From Tupaia tana (Eukaryota; Chordata; Mammalia; Scandentia; Tupaiidae), in assembly GCA_026018925.1 (NCBI GenBank), contig JAKSZU010000009.1, positions 81,249,090 to 81,313,089 of the forward strand: DNA of 64,000 nucleotides. The letters are read 5' to 3'. A program made the translations under genes and the position numbers. The notes beneath the pieces are model-generated. The model was not told the origin of the DNA, did not search any database, and saw nothing but the letters and a program-made list of their open reading frames with translations. Below are positions 1-10,459 of the stretch, piece by piece. Numbering within the stretch: position 1 is the stretch's first letter; every line of letters begins with the position of its first letter.

Positions 1-50
1 TATAGGTTCTTTAATGTACTGCAGACTTACTGAATCAGAAAACTCTTTTT

Positions 51-253
51 AAAAAAGAATTATTTATTTGATTTTATTATTATTATTTTTTAAATTTTGC
101 TTCAGGGCACATGTGCTCACCAGAGAGAGACAATGAGAGAGAGAAAGAGAGAGAGAGGGAAAGTGAGAAAGTGAGAAAGCAAGTCACTAGGCCTGGGACA
201 TGAACTGTGGTCCACCACTTGGTAGTTCAGCATCCTAACCACTACTGGCCTTA
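51..253 (-). mobile_element. SINE-B copy
   Basis: Read on the minus strand it starts with a tRNA-like head (GGCCAGTAGTGGTTAGGATG), passes through a GA/CT-rich middle and ends in the AT-rich SINE-B tail. The head is diverged (about 20 percent by eye from other B copies), so this is an older insertion. Confidence 0.7.
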
Positions 254-467
254 ACCATCTTCTGGACTCAAAACCAGGAACTTTATGGGCCATAATCTGC
301 TAAGAAATATAGACAGAAAAAGAATTAAATAAATCAGTATCTGAAAGCATTAGGACTCATATACATTAGGTTTACTTTCTGTGTACCCAAATAGAAACAT
401 AAAATGCCCGATAACATAATACTTTTGAAAAAAGAAAGCAAAACCAAAAACCAGGTCTGTTCCTCCT

Positions 468-808
468 CTTTTTTTCTTTGAGAGTTTTTTGCTATAGGGC
501 GCGTGTGTTCACCAGCAAGACAGAGAGAAACAGAGAGACAGAAAGTGAGAAATCACACCCCAGGGAGAATGGCCACACCACAATCCCTTCTCCTCCATTC
601 TCCTCTCGGGATCTTGAGCATGCATGCACATGTGCCTGGCATGAGTTTAGCCACCGGGTCTGGGACTCGAACCATGGCCGACTACGTGGGAGTCCAGCGA
701 CAAAGCCATTACCCCATCTGCTGGTCCCAAGCCATCAAATCCAGGACTTGAACTGTGGTTGACCATGTGGGAATCCAGCGCCCTGACTACCACACCACCT
801 GCCAGCCC
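468..808 (-). mobile_element. SINE-A copy joined to a second tRNA-like head
   Basis: Positions 468-728 are a SINE-A copy on the minus strand, ending at its own head (CTGCTGGTCCC in plus orientation). A second tRNA-like head with its own B-box-like block follows directly at 729-808. Either a SINE inserted next to an older head, or this is a dimeric source. Reading across the join gives an open frame, which is not a gene. Confidence 0.75.
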
Positions 809-814
809 TCCTCC

Positions 815-1060
815 TTCTAACTAGGAATAAAAAGCTCAAAACTCAGCCACTTAACTGGTAACCTGTTTTTGGGACCCTCCTTGCTAGATGGGAGCTTGCT
901 TTCCTTCCTCCTAATAAACTCCTGCATAAAAAAAAGAAGAAAAAAAAAAGAGAATGTGGTATACATATACAATGGAATCCTATTTAGCCTCCGTGGATCT
1001 GCATCTCTAATTCTTCATGGGCCATAGACGAGAACTGGCATCATTCTCTTGCATCAATGG
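815..1060 (+). mobile_element. LTR-like fragment interrupted by an L1 scrap
   Basis: Positions 815-930 hold a polyadenylation signal AATAAA (913-918) in an R/U5-like context. An A-rich L1 3' scrap sits at about 930-988. Positions 990-1050 then resemble 4788-4840 (…AATTCTTCATGGGCCATAGAC…), a second LTR-like copy in this window. The family is not named; probably class I ERV. Confidence 0.4.
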
Positions 1061-1079
1061 GAAAGACCTTTCTTTTCTT

Positions 1080-1348
1080 TTTCTTTCTTTTTTTAATTGC
1101 TAGAGGGTTGGTACACTTACCAGAGAGAGGGAAAGAGTAGGAGAGAAAGAGAGAGAAAGAAAGAGGAAGCATAGCCAATGGGGCATGGTCATGCCACGAC
1201 ACCCCCCCCCCGCCATTTTTTCCATCTTGTCAGTATTTGGGGCACACACACATATGCACCTGGCATGTTTTTAAAGCCACCTAGAGATTCCAACCACGTT
1301 TGGCCATGTGGGATCTGGCTTCCTATTCACAGCACTTAACTGCTGCTG
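1080..1348 (-). mobile_element. SINE-C copy
   Basis: GA-rich middle at 1122-1165, CCATCTTGTCAG…GGGGCACACACACATATGCACCTGGCATG body and a tRNA-like head near 1290-1345, all on the minus strand. Heavily diverged. Confidence 0.6.
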
Positions 1349-1374
1349 TGGTGCTGACCCTGGAAAAGCCTTTC

Positions 1375-2150
1375 TCAGAATAAGACAAATGCAGAAACCA
1401 TAAAGGAAAAGACATAAATAAGTAATTACAGACATTATGGAAAACAGAATGGAGGCTCCTGAAAAAAAATAGAGCTATCATATGATCAAGCAACCCCACT
1501 ACTAAGTATATAGCCAAAGAAAATAAAACTTAGCATGTTGAAGAGATATCTGCACTCATATGTTCATCTTGGCATTATTTACAATACCTACAATATAAAA
1601 TCAACCTGTGTTCAATGGATGAATGGATAAAGAGAATGTGGTAGGGTCAGTAGGTGCCATAGTGGTTAAGGTCCTGGATCCCACAAAGTCAACTCCGCAG
1701 TTCAAGTCTTGGAGAGAAGGACTTGATAAGAATGAGAGAAGAATGGATTAGGGATTGTGGCATGGCCATCCCCTATGAGGGGTGATTTCTTACTTTCCCT
1801 ATCTGTCTCTTTCCAGTGAGTACATGCACCCTATGACAAAAATCTTAAAAACAGAGAGAGAATGTGGTATATGTACACAATGGAATCCTCTTAAGCCATA
1901 AAAAAGAATAGGTAACAATAAGGATGAACCTGAAGGATGTTATGTAGAATAAAATAAATCCAGACAAATACTAAATTATATGTAAAATCTAAAAAAGTTG
2001 AACTCAGAAGCAGAGAGTAGAATGGTGGTTACCAAGGGCTAGGGCAGAGGGTGGGATAAAGTAGTAGAGGTGGAGAGAAGTTGGTCAAAGGATACAAAAT
2101 TTCAGTTAGGAGAAATAAGTTCAAGAAGTCTACTGTATAGTTTGGTGAAT
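1375..2150 (+). mobile_element. Old L1 3' end, split by a SINE
   Basis: Positions 1375-1643 match the end of L1 ORF2 (the stretch before and around 'AATGGATGAATGGATAAAGA'). Positions 1857-2150 continue into the L1 3' UTR with the typical GGTGGTTACCAAGGGCTAGG block. A SINE-C/A'-type copy at 1644-1856 splits the L1. The reading frame is broken, so this is a dead fragment. Confidence 0.75.
1644..1856 (+). mobile_element. SINE copy inside old L1
   Basis: tRNA-like head on the plus strand, CCCTATGACAAAAATCTTAAAAA tail. It is flanked by the 13-bp duplication AGAGAATGTGGTA at 1631-1643 and 1857-1869, which proves insertion into the L1. Confidence 0.85.
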
Positions 2151-2159
2151 ATCTTTTTT

Positions 2160-2710
2160 AAAAAAGAATACAATGCATTGTTATTAAGTTTTGCTATAGT
2201 TCACATGCTCTTGCCAAAGAGAGAAAGAGAGGGAAAGTGAGAAAACACTGTTGCAGAAAACAGACCACAGAGAAACCAAGTGCCACTCAGAGAGTAGAAG
2301 TCAGGTTTGTAACAACAGCCCCAGCAGAGCTCGACTCTCAAGTCTGGGACCCGCATGCTGTAGTTACAGGGATTATATTGGCTGGGTCACAGATGTTGCA
2401 GACTGGAAGAGTCGCAATACAGCCACAAAACAGTTGCAATCCAGCTTGTGACATTTCCCCAAGGCAACTTACAAAGGTGGAATAGAAATACTTCCTGTTT
2501 GTAAGCAGGTAGCAAACAGGATCCCTATCACCACCTCCCGGAGGGGGGGGGAGGGAGGACCACACTGCAATCCGTTCTTGTTCATTCTCCTCTTGGGAAT
2601 TTGGGCATGCACTCACACGTGCCTGGCTCATTTTTTCAAGCCGCCGTGTCTGAGACTTGAATTGTGCAGATGACCATGTGGCATCTAGCCACCTTAATCA
2701 CAAAACCATT
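2160..2710 (-). mobile_element. Diverged SINE split by an unidentified 265-bp block
   Basis: SINE tail and body at 2160-2248 and body plus head at 2515-2710 (minus strand) belong to one SINE. Between them lies sequence that is not SINE, entered separately. Confidence 0.6.
2249..2515. other. Unidentified insert within a SINE
   Basis: About 265 bp with moderate GC content, no A-tail, no tRNA-like boxes and no recognised coding. It replaces nothing in the SINE, which resumes on the other side. It begins TGTTGCAG and has CTATCA near its end, so a short solo LTR (TG…CA) is possible, but a flanking duplication is not clear. Not recognised. Confidence 0.4.
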
Positions 2711-2824
2711 GGGTGACCCAACTACACATTGTATTATTGAAAATAGCTAAGAGAGTGAGATAGGAGTTAGACTCCACTCACAGGTAGATAGCATAAGGTC
2801 CCTGAAAGAAAGTCACTATGTTTT

Positions 2825-2864
2825 TCTTTCTTCTTCTTCTTCTTCTTCTTCTTCTTCTTCTTCT

Positions 2865-2913
<49 letters not shown>

Positions 2914-3163
2914 AGAGGTTTTTGCTATAGGGTGCATGTACTCGCCAGAAAGACAGAGAGAGACAGGGAGACAGAAAGCGAGAAATCACCCCCCAGAGGG
3001 GATGACCACTCCACAATCCCTTCTTTTCCTTCCATTCTCCTCTTGGGATCTTGGGCACACATGCACATGCGCCCGGCGTGAGTTTAAGCCACCAGGTCTG
3101 GGACTCGAACCACGGTAGACTATATAGGAGTCCAGCGACATAGCCATTATGCTAACTGCTGGT
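2825..3163 (-). mobile_element. SINE-A copy with long (TTC)n/T tail
   Basis: Minus-strand SINE-A. Its A-tail appears on the plus strand as 15 TTC-type triplets (2825-2868) followed by about 44 T (2869-2912), an expanded microsatellite grown from the tail. The head ends at about 3163. Confidence 0.85.
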
Positions 3164-3165
3164 CC

Positions 3166-3251
3166 TTTTCTTTCTCTTTTAAAAAGGAATTGTTTATTTG
3201 ATTTTATATATTATCATTACTATTTTAAAAATTGCCACAGGGCATGTGTGC

Positions 3252-3315
<64 letters not shown>

Positions 3316-3390
3316 CCAGGTCCAGGACTCAAACCATAGTTAACCATGTGCAAGTCCAGTGCCTTAACCACTGTGCCACCTGCTGGCCCT
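3166..3390 (-). mobile_element. SINE-B copy with (GA)n
   Basis: SINE-B on the minus strand immediately adjoining the previous SINE. The middle is expanded to a pure GA repeat of about 27 units (3255-3308). Head ends CACCTGCTGGCCC. Confidence 0.8.
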
Positions 3391-3565
3391 TGTTTTTATT
3401 TTTAATGGTCTCTGTGTTTTTCCTCTATGGTTTAGTTAATGTACAATATACACCCCCTTTTACATGTCTCTAAAAAATTTATAACTCCTTGTTAATAAGG
3501 TAGGGGATAGGAATCTTGAGCACATTGACAGGGTAAAGCAAAGATGGAGTCTCAGTGGCTAAGTG

Positions 3566-3822
3566 TTTTTTTTTTTTTTTTTTTTTTTGAGAGGTTTTTG
3601 CTATAGGGTGCATGCGCTAGCCAGAAAGACAGAGAGAGACAGAGAGACAGAAAACAAGAAATCACGCCCCAGGGGGGATGGCCACGCCGCAATCCCTTCT
3701 CCTTCATCCTCCTCTTGGGATCTTGGGCACACACGCACATGCGCCCAGCGTGAGTTTAAGCTACTGGGTACGGGACTCAAACCGGGAGTCCAGCGACATA
3801 GCCATTACGCTAACTGCTGGTC
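3566..3822 (-). mobile_element. SINE-A copy
   Basis: Minus-strand SINE-A flanked by a near-perfect duplication TCTCAGTGGCTAAGT (3550-3564) / TCTCAGTGGTTAAGT (3822-3836). The head lacks a short piece around the B box. Confidence 0.85.
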
Positions 3823-3922
3823 TCTCAGTGGTTAAGTTTTCACAGCCAAAAGCTGACTGCATTTGGGGTCAAAGTGACTGTAACAGTTTCTATTTAGTAA
3901 CTTTATTCTGACAAGTACAGAA

Positions 3923-4068
3923 CTGGGGCTAGCCTGTGACAGTCGTTACGGTGCTGGACTCCCACATGGATAACCATTGTTCGAGTCCAGGACCTGGTGG
4001 CTTGCTTTTTCACTCTCTCTCTGTTTCTTTCTGGTGAGCACACATGCCCTATAATGAACTTTAAGAAA
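3923..4068 (+). mobile_element. SINE-B copy
   Basis: Plus-strand head with B box GTTCGAGTCCA, CT-rich middle and GGTGAGCACACATGCCC end. Directly followed by another SINE in the same orientation. Confidence 0.7.
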
Positions 4069-4315
4069 GAGTGCCAGCAGGTGGCATAGTGGTTAAGGCA
4101 CTGAACTCCCACATGGTAGACTGCAATTTGGGTCCTGGACCTGGTGGCTTGAAACTAACGGTGGGCATGTGTGCATGCATGCCCAAAATCCCAAGAGAAG
4201 AATGTAGAAGGGATTGCAGTGTGACTATCTCCCCAAGATGTCTTGCTTTCTGTCTTTCTCTGTCTCTCAAGTGAGAGTATGTGCTATATAGCAAAAATCT
4301 CTCAAAAATTTAAAT
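4069..4315 (+). mobile_element. SINE-A' copy
   Basis: Diverged plus-strand SINE-A: head GCCAGCAGGTGGCATAGTGG, body CATGCCCAAAATCCCAAGAG, end GCTATATAGCAAAAATCTCTC and an A-rich tail running into AAATAAATAA. Confidence 0.8.
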
Positions 4316-4394
4316 AAATAATTTTGTTTTAAATGAGGTACTGAATACTATGGTCTACTGACTGCACAAAGAATAAGGCATTAAATCACTCGGA

Positions 4395-4905
4395 TTATTG
4401 TTGCAGGATGGCTTCTGTGATAATGTCCAGGTTCTTGGCATTTCAAACAAAGATTCTGAGCTTTATTCAGCTTACATCTTCCACTAACCTGCCAGCATTA
4501 TGTTGGGTGGGGAATTTTCTGCCCTGTTTGGTTTTCCTATCCAGCCATATGGGCAGACACTCCAGCCTCCTCACCTGCTTCCGTTTTCTAGCTTTCTTCT
4601 GACTCACTACCATGTAACTATTTTCTAAAGCCCATGTCCTTATCTATGAACCAGTTCATTGCTCAGACTGCTAGATAAAAACCCCTCACCTCCACCTCCT
4701 CTTTGGCAACCCATTTGGGACCCCTCTCTGCTTGGGAGCTCTGTTCTTTCTTCACTCTCTTGATAAAAGTCTACTTTGCTATTACCTTTCTGTGTCTGCA
4801 CCTTTAATTCTTCATAAGCATAAGACAAGAACCAGCACAAGTATTGGGTCTGATCACCCCACACTCCTGTGTCAAGAGTAGATTTTAAATGTTTTTCCCA
4901 CAAGT
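4395..4905 (+). mobile_element. Solo LTR-like sequence
   Basis: Positions 4670-4910 look like the R-U5 part of a class I ERV LTR: ACTCTCTTGATAAAAGTCTACTTTGC followed by GTGTCTGCACCTTTAATTCTTC. Positions 4788-4840 are shared with 990-1050. The 5' limit is uncertain; no internal retroviral sequence follows. Family not assigned. Confidence 0.45.
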
Positions 4906-5033
4906 AATGTTAAGTATGTGAGGTGATATTGTTACTTAAGTTATTCCACAATGTATGCATATTTCAAAAGTCAGATTTTACATGATAAATATATTCAATT
5001 TTGTCCATTTAATGAATTAAAAAGTAAAAAGAG

Positions 5034-5253
5034 GTCCACTCTGGTGGTGCAGCTAGTAGCAAATTGAACTGCAATGCTGGAAGCTACATGGCCAATCACA
5101 GGTTCAGTTTCCCAAGTTGGCCTAAAAGCATGCTGGGTGGATGTGAATATGCCAGAATCCTGAGGAGATGAAGGACTGGGAAAAAAGGGATCCTAGCAAG
5201 AGGAGACCTTGTTGAACGTGCTTCTCTCTGCTGCCCCCAACTCTCTCATGAGT

Positions 5254-5296
<43 letters not shown>

Positions 5297-5320
5297 CTCT
5301 AACATGAATAAACTTTTATT
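5034..5320 (+). mobile_element. SINE-D copy with (CA)n
   Basis: Old plus-strand SINE with head GGTCCACTCTGGTGGTGCAG and tRNA-like B box remnant CACAGGTTCAGTTTCC. A CA repeat of about 20 units (5255-5294) occupies the tail region. Confidence 0.55.
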
Positions 5321-5321
5321 T

Positions 5322-5598
5322 TTAATTTTTTTGTAGAGATGTTTGCCTTAGGGCACATGTGTTTTCCGGAGAAAGAAAGAGACCAAGACAGTGAGAGGGA
5401 AAGTGAGAAGTCTCTCCGCCCCTCTCCCATTGGGGGGATGGCCCCACTGTAATCCCTTCTCTTCCATTCTCCTCCTGGGATCTTGGGCATGCATGCACAT
5501 GTGCCCAGTGTGAGTTTCAAGCCACTGGCTCTGGGACTTGAAACATGGTTGGCCATGTGGGAGTCCAGCAACATAACCGCTATGCCATCTGCAGGCCC
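5322..5598 (-). mobile_element. SINE-A' copy
   Basis: Minus-strand SINE-A', tail at 5322-5340, head ending at about 5598. Flanked by AATAAACTTTT / AATAAACATTTT, a probable target duplication. Confidence 0.8.
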
Positions 5599-5639
5599 CA
5601 AATAAACATTTTAAAATTTTTATGTATGTATGTATTTAT

Positions 5640-5888
5640 TTATTTTTAGAGAGATTTTTGCTATAGGGCACATGTGCTTGCTAGAGAGACAGAGAGACAG
5701 AAAGCAAGAAATTACTCCTTAGGAAGATGGCCATACCACAATCTCTTGTTCCCTATTCTTCTTTCAGGATTTTGGGCACATATGCATACGTAACTGTCAT
5801 GAGTTTCAAGCCACAGGGTCCAGGGCTGGAACCATGGTCAGCCATGTGGGAGTCCAGGAACATTACCATTGTGCCATCTGCTGGTCCC
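5640..5888 (-). mobile_element. SINE-A' copy
   Basis: Minus-strand copy with TTTTTGCTATAGGGCACATG near its 3' end and head ending CATCTGCTGGTCCC. Several substitutions from the youngest copies. Confidence 0.8.
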
Positions 5889-6066
5889 AATGAACTTTAA
5901 AAATAAAAGATATAAAATGTAAAATTTCTGTATGTCAAAACAATAACACATCTTAAAACAAAATTAAAAGATGAAAATGAGTGAGAAAAAACACTTGCAA
6001 CAGTCTACTAAAACATTTAATAAATAAGGATGTCTTACCAATGAATACCATAGTGAAAAAGGGACT

Positions 6067-6545
6067 AAGGTCCTAACCTGTGGCCTGATGGTTAAGGCAG
6101 CTGGATCCCATATGGCCGACTGCGCAGTTTGGGTCCTGCACTCTGAGGCTTAAGAAACACAGTTGTTGAGACCAGCAGATGGCATAATGGTTACATTGCT
6201 GGACTCTCACATAGTTGATCGCTGTTTGAGTCCTGGACTGGGTGGCTTAAAACTTACATTAGGCACATGTACGGGTGTACCCAAGATCCTGAGAGGAGAA
6301 TGGAGGAGAAAGGATTGTGGTGTGGCCATCCTCCCTGGGGGGTGATTTCTCACTTTCTGTCTCTCTGTCTCTTTCTGTCTCACACTGAATGTGTGTGCTC
6401 GTGTTCACAAAATCCTGAAAGGAAGGAAAAAATGGAAGAGAAGAGATTGTAGTATGACCCTGTTCCATGGGGGATGCTTTCTCGCATTCCCTCTCTCTTT
6501 TTCTGGTGAACTCATGTATTCTCTGTAAAAATTTTAAAAAGGAAA
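6067..6545 (+). mobile_element. SINE-C copy split by a SINE-A'
   Basis: Head at 6067-6168 (GTGGCCTGATGGTTAAGG…) and body/tail at 6388-6545 (AAAATCCTGAAAGGAAG…) are one SINE-C. A plus-strand SINE-A' occupies 6169-6387. This gives a relative age: C before A'. Confidence 0.7.
6169..6387 (+). mobile_element. SINE-A' nested in SINE-C
   Basis: Head ACCAGCAGATGGCATAATGG and body ending near CTTTCTGTCTCACAC; the usual CTATAGCAAAAACC end is missing or degraded. Confidence 0.7.
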
Positions 6546-6724
6546 GAAAAAAAAAGAAGCTAAGGGTATAAAAAAAATTAACAGAAGAGGACATAAAATT
6601 CCAATACACACATGAAAAGATGCTGCCCAGGTTCACTAATAATTAAGAAATAAAAATTAAAACAATGAAGTTTTTCTCCCATTAGACTGGCAAAGATTTA
6701 AAAAGATTGAGAGTACTTATTTTA

Positions 6725-6988
6725 TTTTAAAAATTTTAGAGAGTTTTTTTTTTGTTATAGGGCGTGTGCACTCACCAGAGAGACAGAGACAGAGAGACAG
6801 AAAGTGAGAAATCACCCCTCAGGAGGGATGGCCACACTGCAATCCCTTCTTCTCCAGTCTCCACTCAGGATCTTGGGCATGCACGCACACACATCTGACA
6901 TGAATTTAAGCCACCGGGTCCAGAACTCAAACCACGGTCGACTACATGGGAGTACAATGATGCAACCATTACGCCATCTGCTCGTCCC
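6725..6988 (-). mobile_element. SINE-A copy
   Basis: Minus-strand SINE-A in the old L1. The L1 stretch AAAGATTGAGAGTACTT (about 6700-6716) recurs as AAAGATTGATAGTATTT at 6989-7005, an aged target duplication. Confidence 0.85.
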
Positions 6989-7287
6989 AAAGATTGATAG
7001 TATTTAGGGTCAGTTACAATGTGTGAAAGCAGACTTTCTTATACACTGTTGAAGGAAATATAATTTAATACTTTCTGGAGGGCAATTAGATCATATCTAT
7101 CAAAATTTAAACGCACATATCCTTTGGCCAACTTCAAGGAATTTTCCCTAAGAAAACACTTGACCACAACTCAAAGAAATGCCATATTTCATTGATTTTA
7201 AGATTCCTTTTCACATGTATTGTTTATTCTGCATTTGTTGAATTTAAGCTCTATTTAAAATGTCTTTTTAAAGATAGCACTGTGTTT

Positions 7288-7560
7288 GGGACCAGCAGTT
7301 AGCGTAATGACTATGTCGCTGGACTCCCATGTAGTCGGCCACGGTTCAAGTCCCGGACCCGGTGGCTTAAAACTCACGCTGGGCGCGTGTGTATGCATGC
7401 CCAAGATCCAGAGAGGAGAATGGAGGAGATGGAATTGCGGTGTTGCCATCCCCCTGGAGGGTGATTTCTCGCTTTCTGTATCTCTGTCTCTCTCTGTCTT
7501 TCTGGCAAGCGCACGCGCCCTTTAGCAAAAACCTCTACAAAAAAAAGAAAAAAAAAAGAG
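7288..7560 (+). mobile_element. SINE-A copy
   Basis: Plus-strand SINE-A with head GGGACCAGCAGTTAGCGTAA and A-rich tail interrupted by G residues. Confidence 0.9.
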
Positions 7561-7639
7561 AACTGGGAACTATAAAAAGAAGGGGGAGGGTAACAAGTGG
7601 TGGGAGAAATGGGATCAGTGAAAAAAACGATAAAAACAT

Positions 7640-7800
7640 TTAATAGATGCAAAATTGAAAAGTTATCTGTTTATGACAATATATATAACGTCTTTGACTT
7701 GACTAATATGCACCATATTCATGCTGAGAAAAATCATATTGTACACTGTAAATATTTACAGTGACTACATGTAAATAAAAATTTAAAATAAATTTAAAAA
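7640..7800 (+). mobile_element. L1 3' end fragment
   Basis: AATCATATTGTACACTGTAAATATTTACAGTGACTACATG followed by an A-rich end resembles the terminal part of old L1 3' UTRs. Short and diverged. Confidence 0.45.
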
Positions 7801-8054
7801 AGAAAGACAAAAACTGAAATTAGTAGTAACAGAATCTACATCAAAGACTCTTTTTAGAAAATTTTTTCCAAAATGAAAGGATTAATTAATTTTCCTTTGG
7901 TTTATACATTTTTGTTTTGTTTGACCTATATCATTGCCTTTTTGAACTTGATGGTGGTAGCTGAAATAGTTCTGTGTATTCTTGGTATATTCTTTTTGAA
8001 AAACAACAGTACTTTATCAGGTATAATTTATATATGGTAAAATTCACAAATACA

Positions 8055-8056
<2 letters not shown>

Positions 8057-8099
<43 letters not shown>

Positions 8100-8116
8100 G
8101 TGTATATATATATGTA

Positions 8117-8178
<62 letters not shown>

Positions 8179-8182
8179 CACT
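8057..8182. repeat. (TG)n/(TA)n compound microsatellite
   Basis: Alternating TG and TA dinucleotide runs on both sides of a small ATGTATGTGTATATG core, nearly symmetrical. Open frames of Y-I-Y-I and T-H-T-H through it on both strands are artefacts of the repeat. Confidence 0.95.
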
Positions 8183-8275
8183 AATAAAATTCAGGTAATG
8201 CAGATATATTGATGAAATATACTTTAAGGATAAAAGCAAAAAAAAAAATGAAAGAGAAAGAGAGAAAAAAAACTG

Positions 8276-8892
8276 GGCCCTGCCTAAAATGGAGAGATTC
8301 TCTCCATTGCTGCATTTGAAGAAGTGAGCTGCCAAATTGTGAGAGAGCCACTTAACAAGGAACTATAAGGGGCCTGTGGAAGTTGAGTGAACCCAAGTCT
8401 ACAGTTAGCAGAAAATAGGGGCCTCTGTCCTATAGCTAAAAGAAGGTGAATTCTGCCAACACATTGAGAAAGTTTGATCTTTCTCCAGTTGACCCTCTTA
8501 TGGGACTATACTTCTCATCAACACCTAAAATTGGAGTGTGGTTAGGCATTGAAGCAGAAAACCCAGCTGAACTGTGCCTGAACTTCTGACCTACAGAAAC
8601 GATGAGATAACAAAAGTGTGTTGCTGGGGCAGGTGGTGGGTAGGCTCAACTGGACACACATAGGAAATGTCCTGGGTTTGTGTCCTGGGACCTCTTTGAG
8701 CATGCTCCTTAACCATGATCCAGGTCAGTTAGGGATGGATCACAGTATTAGGATCCTGTTTGGGGTGCCTGTCTCTCTCTTGTGGAAGAAATAAAGATGT
8801 AAAAGCTTCAGAAAAAAATATATGAATGTGAGTTGCATTACGCCACTAAATTTGTGGTGACTCATTATGCAGTACACAAAATGAATACAGAT
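8276..8892 (+). mobile_element. MaLR LTR (MLT1 type), split by a SINE-D
   Basis: GAAGAAGTGAGCTGCC, GAACTTCTGACCTACAGAAA, GATGAGATAACAAAAGTGTG and CCACTAAATTTGTGGTGACT are hallmarks of the 3' half of MLT1 LTRs, an old ERVL-MaLR family shared by placental mammals. A SINE-D at 8621-8820 interrupts it before the last block. Confidence 0.75.
8621..8820 (+). mobile_element. SINE-D copy in MLT1
   Basis: Contains ACTGGACACACATAGGAAATGTCCTGGGTTT, the SINE-D core, and ends GAAGAAATAAAGATGTAAAAG plus A-tail. Matches the head at 31041-31120. Confidence 0.65.
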
Positions 8893-9127
8893 CTAATTAA
8901 AAATTGTGTAAGGGTTTGTGATAATCCCTATGTATAGTAGTCATCTTGGAGGTAAGATTTCCGGAATCTTTTACTTTTTGCAATCTATAGTCTATACTTT
9001 TTAAAGCTGTTTTGTAACTAGTGGAATAATTATGAATTTGCTCCATAATATTCAGAAGGCAAGAAGTTTCTTCTTATTCAAAAACAGTTCAGCCCCCACA
9101 GGTCAAGGTAGGAAAGTAATTCATTTT
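8893..9127. other. No recognised feature
   Basis: AT-rich sequence without tRNA-like boxes, LTR signals or a credible open frame. Confidence 0.5.
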
Positions 9128-9167
9128 TTAGTGGGCACATGCTACATGTGCGTCTCAGAGAGACAGC

Positions 9168-9233
<66 letters not shown>

Positions 9234-9424
9234 ACTCCTCCAAACTGGGCGTGGTCATAGCACAATCCCTTTTTTATTTCTCTGTCCAGTTGGGATTTGG
9301 GGCACACACACACTCACACACACTTGCCCAGTGCATTTTTCAAGCTGCTGGGGCCAGAATTTGAACTGAGGTCAGCCATGTGAGATCCAGTTCCCTTTAA
9401 CCATGAGGCTACAGGGCCAGCCTA
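9128..9424 (-). mobile_element. SINE-C copy with (GA)n
   Basis: Minus-strand SINE-C. Middle expanded to about 29 GA units (9171-9228). Ends with head CTACAGGGCCAGCC. Open frames through the GA run are E-R repeats, not genes. Confidence 0.8.
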
Positions 9425-10145
9425 AGCAATTCATTCATATATTTTGGGGCCCCTTTAAACTCTCCTTTTAAGGTCATGCAAGATACCTGGGGACTAATAC
9501 AATTTTCCATTTTGGAAATGATCCTCAGACCCTTGGTCTATCATTATCCCTTTCCATGGTGTTCCTTGTAGGATGCCTTTCACATGCAGGTAAATGCAGG
9601 CAGCTTCTTGACCTCAGAGTTAAGTGAAAACACAGGGATTTATGCAGAGGTTCCCAGGCTGTCAGAGCTGGTGTTCATTCTCTCAGACAATACAGCCTTG
9701 TCTTCTGCTCCCCCAACTGCTCCCATCCTTAGTGTCAAGGAAGTCACCACTACATTCTCTTTTCCTGTCTTCTGCTTCCTGGGGCAATTCTGGTTTGAAT
9801 CTTTAGTGCCTTTAGTAGTTAAAACTCAATTTTTGAAGGGTGTTTTTCAACGGCAATTCCTAAAACAAAAAGAGCCTAGACGAAGAACTCACAAAGACTT
9901 TGTGTTCTTCCACAAGAGAGAAAAGGAAAAAATAACCTAATCCTTTAGCTATCTTTGAACAAGAGGAGGCAGAAACTGGTATGTTCACAGATTAATGTGT
10001 CACGTTAGCAAGTATTGCTTTTGTAATCAGAATATCGACAATATATAAAGAAATACATGTAAGGAACTTAACAGAACAAAGGAAAGAGAAACAAGGGACA
10101 TTATGCAGTGACCTGGTTCCTTTAAAGGGCTCTGCCAGTATTGCA
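9425..10145. other. Unannotated sequence
   Basis: No transposable element recognised. An open stretch at 9584-9940 (118 codons) has no recognisable domain, no splice or promoter context and no similarity I can name; I regard it as chance. Confidence 0.45.
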
Positions 10146-10332
10146 GTGATAGCACCCGAGCTGCCAAATAGGCCTGGAACATGTGCGTGCGTGCCCAAAA
10201 TCCCAAGAGGAGAATGGAGGAAAAGGGATTGTGATGTGACCAACCCCAGGGGGGTGGGCGATTTCTCACTTTCTTCTCTGTCTGTCTCTCTATATCTTTC
10301 CAGTGAGCACACATGCCCTATACCAAACTACC
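10146..10332 (+). mobile_element. SINE-A' fragment lacking its head
   Basis: Begins within the body (GTGCGTGCGTGCCCAAAATC) and ends GAGCACACATGCCCTATACC plus A-rich tail. The tRNA-like head is absent or unrecognisable, as in a 5'-truncated insertion. Confidence 0.7.
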
Positions 10333-10459
10333 AAACAACAATAACAATCCAAAACCCCTAAGTAACAGGAATACACCAAAATGCTAAAGATAGTGGTTGC
10401 TTTAATGAATATATATTATTTTGATATTTTATAATTTTATTTAAAATTTCTTTCTTTCT

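Larger units (their letters stand above)
5920..7200 (+). mobile_element. Old L1 ORF2 fragments split by SINEs
   Basis: Three plus-strand pieces of one old L1: 5920-6066, 6545-6724 (CATGAAAAGATGCTGCCCAGGTTCACTAATAATTAAG, a conserved ORF2 3' block) and 6989-7200 (…TTGAAGGAAATATAATTTAATACTTTCTGGAGGGCAAT…). Intervening SINEs are listed separately. No frame is open. Confidence 0.65.

Noticed and set aside
2818-3081. Open frame starting with long L/F run
   Set aside because: Translation of (TTC)n and T tract plus antisense SINE-A.
8057-8182. Open frames encoding Y-I and T-H repeats
   Set aside because: Direct translation of TA/TG microsatellite.
9584-9940. 118-codon open frame
   Set aside because: No recognised domain, no conserved motif, no regulatory or splice context.
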